Of a DNA stretch of 9,643 bases, positions 5,838 to 9,643 are shown one piece after another. Each line of letters starts with the position of its first letter. Within the stretch, counting starts at the first letter, position 1. The notes under the pieces are model-generated. The model did no database searches and was not told where the DNA came from. It was given only the letters and a program-made list of their open reading frames with translations. The stretch covers positions 1 to 9,643 of the forward strand of contig JAITAY010000220.1 of assembly GCA_031283915.1 (NCBI GenBank), given 5' to 3'. The position numbers and the translations under genes were made by a program. The DNA is from Tannerella sp. (GTDB taxonomy: Bacteria > Bacteroidota > Bacteroidia > Bacteroidales > Tannerellaceae).

Positions 5838-6695
5838 ATGACAATCGCAGAAATTACATGGACGGTTGACCCGGCTATTTTTTCCATCGGGTCAAAGGAA
5901 ATACGCTGGTATGGGCTGGCGTTTATCATCGGTTTTGCCGCAGGATATAAAATTGTGGAACGCATGTGGAAACGGGAAGGCATTCCTCCCGGATGGCTGG
6001 ATCCGTTGCTGTATTACACGGCTGTGGGTACCATTATCGGGGCACGGCTGGGGCATTGCCTGTTCTACGAAACGGGTAACTATCTGGCCAATCCGGTCGA
6101 AATACTGAAAGTCTGGGAGGGCGGATTAGCCAGTCACGGCGGCGTGCTGGGGATTATTATTGCCATTTGGTTTTATTCCAAGTACGTGTCGCACCGGAAC
6201 ATGTTGTGGACATTCGACAAACTGGTTACCCCGACGGGATTGGTGGCTGCGCTGATACGTCTGGGCAATCTGATGAATCATGAGATTTACGGTCATCCGA
6301 CGGATTTGCCGTGGGGTTTCCGTTTCATCGAGAACCTGCATGCGTGGCGTCAGGGCGCCGAACCCATTTTCTCCGCGCCCAGCCACCCGACCCAAATCTA
6401 TGAGGCCGTTTGCTATTTGCTTACCTTCGCGCTCTGCATGTGGCTCTACTTTAAGAAAGACGCTTGGAAGAAGGAAGGCTTTATCTTCGGGCTTTTCATG
6501 ATCTGCATCTTTACGGCCCGATTCTTTATTGAATTTTTGAAAAACAATCAGGAAGATTTCGAGGCCGATATGATGCTCAACATGGGACAATGGCTGAGCA
6601 TCCCCTTCGTACTGGCTGGCATCTTCTTTGTCTGGCGGGCGCTGAAAAGGAAACCGATCACTTATTCATATCGCAATGCAAAAGATCGCAAGTGA
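5838..6695 (+). CDS. lgt: Phosphatidylglycerol--prolipoprotein diacylglyceryl transferase Lgt
   Basis: Inner-membrane enzyme that moves the diacylglyceryl group of phosphatidylglycerol to the lipobox cysteine of prolipoproteins, the first step of lipoprotein maturation. 285 aa with about seven hydrophobic segments, e.g. around 25-40, 57-75, 100-116, 129-143, 188-205, 213-230 and 250-268. Family motifs: RWYG at 23-26, GARLGHCLFYE at 68-78, EGGLASHGG at 94-102 (H100 matches the essential His103 of E. coli), the Lgt signature RLGNLMNHEIYGHPT at 141-155 (R141, N144), HPTQIYEAVCY at 183-193, R228 and E232 (matching Arg239 and Glu243 of E. coli), and QWLSIP at 251-256. It starts just behind its own promoter, with no strong Shine-Dalgarno sequence. 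Its last 20 bp overlap the start of the flavo-diiron gene, so translation of the two is probably coupled. Confidence 0.97.
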   Translation: MTIAEITWTVDPAIFSIGSKEIRWYGLAFIIGFAAGYKIVERMWKREGIPPGWLDPLLYYTAVGTIIGARLGHCLFYETGNYLANPVEILKVWEGGLASHGGVLGIIIAIWFYSKYVSHRNMLWTFDKLVTPTGLVAALIRLGNLMNHEIYGHPTDLPWGFRFIENLHAWRQGAEPIFSAPSHPTQIYEAVCYLLTFALCMWLYFKKDAWKKEGFIFGLFMICIFTARFFIEFLKNNQEDFEADMMLNMGQWLSIPFVLAGIFFVWRALKRKPITYSYRNAKDRK

Positions 6696-7857
6696 CATCT
6701 GTTATGTCGGCGTCAACGACCGCCGGAAAGCGCTTTTCGAAAATTTGTGGCCGCTGCCAAACGGCGTCTCGTATAATTCATTCCTGATTACGGATGAGCA
6801 AACGGCATTGATTGATACGGTTGACATCTGCTATTCCGACCTCTTTTTCCGCAAGATCGAGGAAGTCCTGGACGGACGCCCGCTTGATTATTTGATCGTA
6901 AACCACATGGAACCAGATCATTCCGGCTGCATCCGTTTATTGCGGCAGTTGTATCCCGGTCTCCGGATTGTCGGCAACAAGCATACGTTCGGTATGCTGG
7001 CCGGCTATTACGGCATTACGGAGGGATTGCATGAGGTCAAGGAAGGCGATATCCTCGAGCTGGGACATCATCGCTTGAGGTTCTACATGGCCCCGATGGT
7101 ACACTGGCCGGAAGTGATGGTTGCATACGATGAAACAGACCGGATTCTTTTCTCGGCCGACGCTCTCGGCACTTACGGCACGTTGGACGGCGGCGTGATC
7201 GATTCGCAGATCAACGCCGACCGCTACTGGGATGAAATGATACGCTACTACGCCAATATCGTCGGCAAATACGGCAATCCCGTCCAGAAACTGCTGCAAA
7301 AGCTGTCTCTGCCGGACATTCAAACCATCTGCCCCACACACGGTCCGGTCTGGCGCGAACGTTGCGCCGACGCCGTCGATCTTTACGACCGGCTTAGCCA
7401 CTACGAAGCTGAAACGGGCGTGACGATCCTCTACGGCAGTATGTACGGGCATACCGAACAGATGGCCGAAACGGTGGCCGCCGCGCTCTCGGAGCATGGC
7501 GTCCGGGAAATTATCTTGCACGACGCAAGCAAAACCCATCCTTCCTATATGCTGAAGGACGTCTTCAAATACCGGGGACTGCTCGTCGGCAGTCCGACAT
7601 ACAGCGGACGGCTTTTCCCGGCCGTCGAATCCATCCTGAAACAGATTGAGACCCGCGAAATAAAAGGCCGTCTGTTCGGTTACTTCGGCTCGTTCACTTG
7701 GGCGGGGATGGCCGTCAAACGCTTAGCCGCTTTCGCAGAATCCATGAAGTGGGAAACGGTCGGCGTGCCGATCGAACAGAAACAGGCCATGAACGACGAA
7801 ACATACCGGAAATGCCGGGAGTTGGGAAAAGCGATGGCAAAACAAATTCTGATTTAA
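6676..7857 (+). CDS. A-type flavo-diiron protein (FprA family, O2/NO reductase)
   Basis: Cytoplasmic enzyme with a metallo-beta-lactamase-like diiron domain followed by an FMN-binding flavodoxin domain, reducing O2 to water and/or NO to N2O, normally with electrons from rubredoxin. 393 aa, the usual A-type length, with no fused rubredoxin. The diiron ligands are all present: H77, E79, D81 and H82 in NHMEPDHSG, H143 in MVHWPEVM, D162 in FSADALG, and H222 in PTHGP. The flavodoxin domain starts near 248 with the FMN phosphate loop YGSMYGHTEQMAE (253-265), followed by VGSPTYSGRLFPAV (304-317) and FGSFTWAG (337-344). The chosen ATG overlaps lgt by 20 bp; MQKIASDICYVGVND fits the family's N-terminus, so this overlap is probably real. 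No rubredoxin or reductase gene lies nearby. The role fits an anaerobe protecting itself from oxygen or nitrosative stress; whether O2 or NO is preferred cannot be read from sequence. Confidence 0.95.
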   Translation: MQKIASDICYVGVNDRRKALFENLWPLPNGVSYNSFLITDEQTALIDTVDICYSDLFFRKIEEVLDGRPLDYLIVNHMEPDHSGCIRLLRQLYPGLRIVGNKHTFGMLAGYYGITEGLHEVKEGDILELGHHRLRFYMAPMVHWPEVMVAYDETDRILFSADALGTYGTLDGGVIDSQINADRYWDEMIRYYANIVGKYGNPVQKLLQKLSLPDIQTICPTHGPVWRERCADAVDLYDRLSHYEAETGVTILYGSMYGHTEQMAETVAAALSEHGVREIILHDASKTHPSYMLKDVFKYRGLLVGSPTYSGRLFPAVESILKQIETREIKGRLFGYFGSFTWAGMAVKRLAAFAESMKWETVGVPIEQKQAMNDETYRKCRELGKAMAKQILI

Positions 7858-7896
7858 TGCAACAACGATTCCGTTATCTATAAAATAAATACAGCA

Positions 7897-8706
7897 ATGA
7901 GAGTAATTATCGAACCGACTTATGAAATACTGTCGCAATGGGCAGCCGGTTACATCGCCGCTCGCATCCGGAAAGCCGCGCCGACGGCCGAAAAACCGTT
8001 TGTACTGGGACTGCCGACCGGTTCATCGCCGCTGGGTACCTATAAGCGCCTGATTGAACTGAACAGGAGTGGCGCCGTATCGTTCCGTCACGTCGTCACG
8101 TTCAATATGGACGAATATGTTGGTCTGCCGGAGGGTCATTCCGAAAGCTACCGTTCCTTCATGTGGAACCACTTTTTCAGTCACATCGACATACAATCAG
8201 AAAATGTGCATATCCTCAACGGAAATGCGCCTGACCTCGAACAGGAATGTGCCGCCTACGAAGCGGCGATCCTGGCAGCCGGCGGCATCGACCTCTTCCT
8301 GGGCGGTATCGGGCCGGACGGACACATCGCCTTCAACGAGCCGGGATCTTCGCTGGCTTCGCGTACGCGCATCAAGACGCTGACCGAAGATACGATCATC
8401 GCCAACGCCCGTTTCTTCGACAACGACAGGAACAAAGTGCCGAAGACCGCCCTGACGGTCGGCGTGGCCACGGTGCTCGACGCACGTGAGGTGCTGATTG
8501 TCGTCAATGGCCACAACAAGGCGCGCGCCCTGCAGCAGGCTGTCGAGGGCGCTGTCAACCAGATGTGGACGATTACGGCGCTGCAACTGCATCCGAAAGG
8601 AATCATCGTGTGCGACGAAGCCGCCTGCTCCGAACTGAAAGTCGGTACTTACAACTATTTCAAGGATATCGAAAAAGAACATCTCTGTCCGGAAACGTTA
8701 CGGTAG
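7897..8706 (+). CDS. nagB: Glucosamine-6-phosphate deaminase NagB
   Basis: Converts glucosamine 6-phosphate to fructose 6-phosphate and ammonia, linking amino-sugar catabolism to glycolysis. 269 aa, close to E. coli NagB (266 aa) and alignable almost without gaps. Catalytic residues sit at the same numbers as in E. coli: D72 in FNMDEYVGL, D141 and H143 in GIGPDGHIAFNEPG, E148, and K208 in NGHNKAR. The phosphate-binding LPTGSSPLGTY is at 39-49. Residues R158, K160 and T161 of the E. coli allosteric site for N-acetylglucosamine 6-phosphate are kept (RTRIKT at 156-161), so allosteric activation is plausible. It starts 39 bp after the flavo-diiron gene; no TAnnTTTG box was seen in that gap, so it may be read from the lgt promoter. 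No nagA or sugar transporter is in the window. Because nagB often stands apart from nagA in this phylum, the neighbours say little about its job. Confidence 0.97.
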   Translation: MRVIIEPTYEILSQWAAGYIAARIRKAAPTAEKPFVLGLPTGSSPLGTYKRLIELNRSGAVSFRHVVTFNMDEYVGLPEGHSESYRSFMWNHFFSHIDIQSENVHILNGNAPDLEQECAAYEAAILAAGGIDLFLGGIGPDGHIAFNEPGSSLASRTRIKTLTEDTIIANARFFDNDRNKVPKTALTVGVATVLDAREVLIVVNGHNKARALQQAVEGAVNQMWTITALQLHPKGIIVCDEAACSELKVGTYNYFKDIEKEHLCPETLR

Positions 8707-8862
8707 CGCTGGATATCGACCCGCCTTCCTTTCCTGAAAAGGGCAGAAGGGGCATGAACCGAGAAGTATTTATCATTCAAAATACGTTCATTCCAATCTC
8801 TTTTTCTTTATTCGCGCCCATACTCATACATGTAAGTCATGGAAGATAAAAATGAAACGCAA

Positions 8863-8885
8863 ACGGATAGCAATTTCATATCCGT
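8863..8885. promoter_or_regulatory. Operator-like inverted repeat ACGGATA-N9-TATCCGT
   Basis: A perfect 7-bp dyad (8863-8869 and 8879-8885) with a 9-bp centre; the half-sites are 16 bp apart, a spacing typical of dimeric helix-turn-helix operators. It ends 44 bp before the ATG of the HU-like gene. No matching promoter was recognised, so whether it regulates that gene, or forms a leader hairpin, is open. Confidence 0.4.
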
Positions 8886-8929
8886 GAGAACCAAAAACAG
8901 ATTGTTTTATTGTTAAAAAAGAAATCAGT

Positions 8930-9298
8930 ATGTCGTTAGATTTTGAAGTAAGAGATGTAACTCATCGAATTGTTACCAAGTTTTTTCCGGCCTTTTTGCC
9001 GAATGCAAAGAAGAAGTACTATGCCCGATCAGTGCTGCAGACGCCGCTGGACATTCACAGCATAGCCTCGAAGGCCGAAGTTTACAACATCACGACCTCG
9101 CCCAAGATCGTCGAAGAAGGTCTGGCAGCCGGTATACAGTTGATGACCTATCTGCTGGCCGACGGCTATGAAATCAGGACAGGTCTGGTGAACATGGCCA
9201 TCCGTATCCCCGGCGAGTACGACGGCACGGAAACCCACCTGCCCGCCGGGATGCATCCCGAAGTACGGACATTAGCGCAGTTGGCTGCGATGCATTAA
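8930..9298 (+). CDS. Short HU-like DNA-binding protein (N-terminal domain of the DUF4469-type family)
   Basis: Bacteroidota have proteins with an N-terminal HU/IHF-like DNA-binding domain followed by a C-terminal DUF4469 immunoglobulin-like domain. This 122-aa protein matches the N-terminal half: SIASKAEVYNITTSPKIVEEG (44-64) corresponds to the first helices, LMTYLLADGYEIRTGLVNMAIRI (71-93) to the helix and strand, and PGEYDGTETHLPAGMHPEV (94-112) to the family's conserved stretch. It stops at TAA (9296-9298) soon after, where relatives as I recall them run to well over 200 aa. No trace of the missing half is visible in any frame downstream, so this is a naturally short form or a 3'-truncated copy. 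The basic N-terminal KKKYYAR (27-33) could help contact DNA. Its distance from nagB (223 bp) suggests its own transcription unit. The domain assignment is from memory of the family, not from a search. Confidence 0.75.
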   Translation: MSLDFEVRDVTHRIVTKFFPAFLPNAKKKYYARSVLQTPLDIHSIASKAEVYNITTSPKIVEEGLAAGIQLMTYLLADGYEIRTGLVNMAIRIPGEYDGTETHLPAGMHPEVRTLAQLAAMH

Positions 9299-9485
9299 CG
9301 CAGCCGGCCGCATCAAAAAGAAACATTTTGTATGTATATAATAAATTCATGTTACGCAGGTTTATCATTTTGACCGTACTACAAGTTCTTTTCCGGGCGT
9401 TTTTGTCGACACTTGCGCAAATGAGGTTGTCGAACCTAAGGAGCATAACCTGAAACAGTCATACGGGAACACCATATTTATTGTG

Positions 9486-9493
9486 TATCTTTG
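9486..9493 (+). promoter_or_regulatory. Putative -7 box (TATCTTTG) for the Rpn-like gene
   Basis: TATCTTTG matches the Bacteroidota -7 consensus and is identical to the box upstream of lgt. No TTTG is present at the usual -33 distance. It lies 17 bp before the first possible ATG (9511), giving a short leader. The rest of the 9299-9485 gap is AT-rich with no recognised gene. Confidence 0.45.
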
Positions 9494-9510
9494 TCACGTG
9501 TGAAACAATA

Positions 9511-9643
9511 ATGAAAAATGAAAGAAAAATGGCACGTTATCTTGATCCTAAAAATGATTTGATCTTTAAGAGAATATTCGGGACGCATCCTCATCTGCTG
9601 ACGAGTTTTCTCAATGCGCTGATGCCCCTGCCCCCCGACAGGC
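9511..9643 (+). CDS. Rpn family PD-(D/E)XK nuclease / putative transposase, 5' part
   Basis: The window ends inside this gene; 44 codons are visible and open to the edge. From the second ATG (9529) the protein reads MARYLDPKNDLIFKRIFG, then HPHLLTSFLNALMPLPPD. This is the hallmark N-terminus of the Bacteroidota Rpn / PDDEXK_2 'transposase' family (YLDPKNDxxFKxIFG, then LLxSFLNALMP). Members resemble E. coli RpnA, a nuclease that promotes recombination; they are not classic transposases with inverted-repeat ends. The catalytic PD-(D/E)XK core would lie beyond the window and cannot be checked. Two in-frame starts are possible, 9511 (MKNERKMARY...) and 9529 (MARY...); the family usually starts at MARYLDP, so 9529 is the likelier start although 9511 is listed to keep the whole frame. 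Such genes are numerous and often decayed in this phylum. Confidence 0.85.
   Translation, partial: MKNERKMARYLDPKNDLIFKRIFGTHPHLLTSFLNALMPLPPDR

Noticed and set aside
8839..8916. A 25-codon open frame (MEDKNETQTDSNF...) between nagB and the HU-like gene.
   Set aside because: Too short, no recognised family, and it overlaps the dyad at 8863-8885; chance is the better explanation.

Overview
The window looks like chromosome of a Bacteroidales bacterium (phylum Bacteroidota) of moderately high GC. Three things point there. The proteins carry Bacteroidales-type wording: the LeuB motif HGSYPQAAGKNIANP, the LeuA-like protein with the long C-terminal regulatory domain, and the HU-like and Rpn-like proteins. 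The start sites have A-rich leaders instead of clear Shine-Dalgarno sequences. The best promoter, upstream of lgt, fits the Bacteroidota TTTG / TAnnTTTG pattern. Genus is not determined. All convincing genes lie on the + strand.

Region 1 (1-1052) has no convincing gene. It holds a 155-bp MITE-like palindromic element with perfect 18-bp inverted ends (204-358), a promoter-like TATATTTG box (590-597), and a regular tandem array (about 637-1015). The array has a strict 42-bp period made of two 21-bp halves, and each full unit carries the palindrome GGTAGCTACC. It ends just before a gene for a 233-aa Bacteroidota-type protein of unknown function (1053-1754).

Region 2 (1928-5589) is a tight branched-chain amino-acid operon: leuD, a LeuA/citramalate-synthase-family gene, mgsA (methylglyoxal synthase) and leuB, with gaps of only 5-18 bp. 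In the Bacteroides arrangement I recall, leuA and leuC precede leuD. They are not in this window; the repeat array and the unknown gene occupy that place. mgsA is an unexpected member, since its usual role is a bypass of lower glycolysis. A long imperfect hairpin (5631-5681) follows leuB.

Region 3 (5800-8706) starts with a good promoter and encodes Lgt (lipoprotein maturation), an A-type flavo-diiron protein (O2/NO detoxification) whose start overlaps the lgt end by 20 bp, and NagB (glucosamine-6-phosphate deaminase) 39 bp later. The first two are probably co-transcribed, and nagB possibly with them.

Region 4 (8707-9643) is accessory in character: a short HU-like DNA-binding protein that lacks the C-terminal domain usual in its family, preceded by a symmetric operator-like inverted repeat, and the 5' end of an Rpn-type (PD-(D/E)XK transposase-like nuclease) gene cut by the window edge.

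No tRNA, rRNA or CRISPR array was recognised. The strongest candidates for something undescribed are the phased 42-bp palindrome array and its relation to the 233-aa gene. There is no clear evidence of a new multi-gene system.
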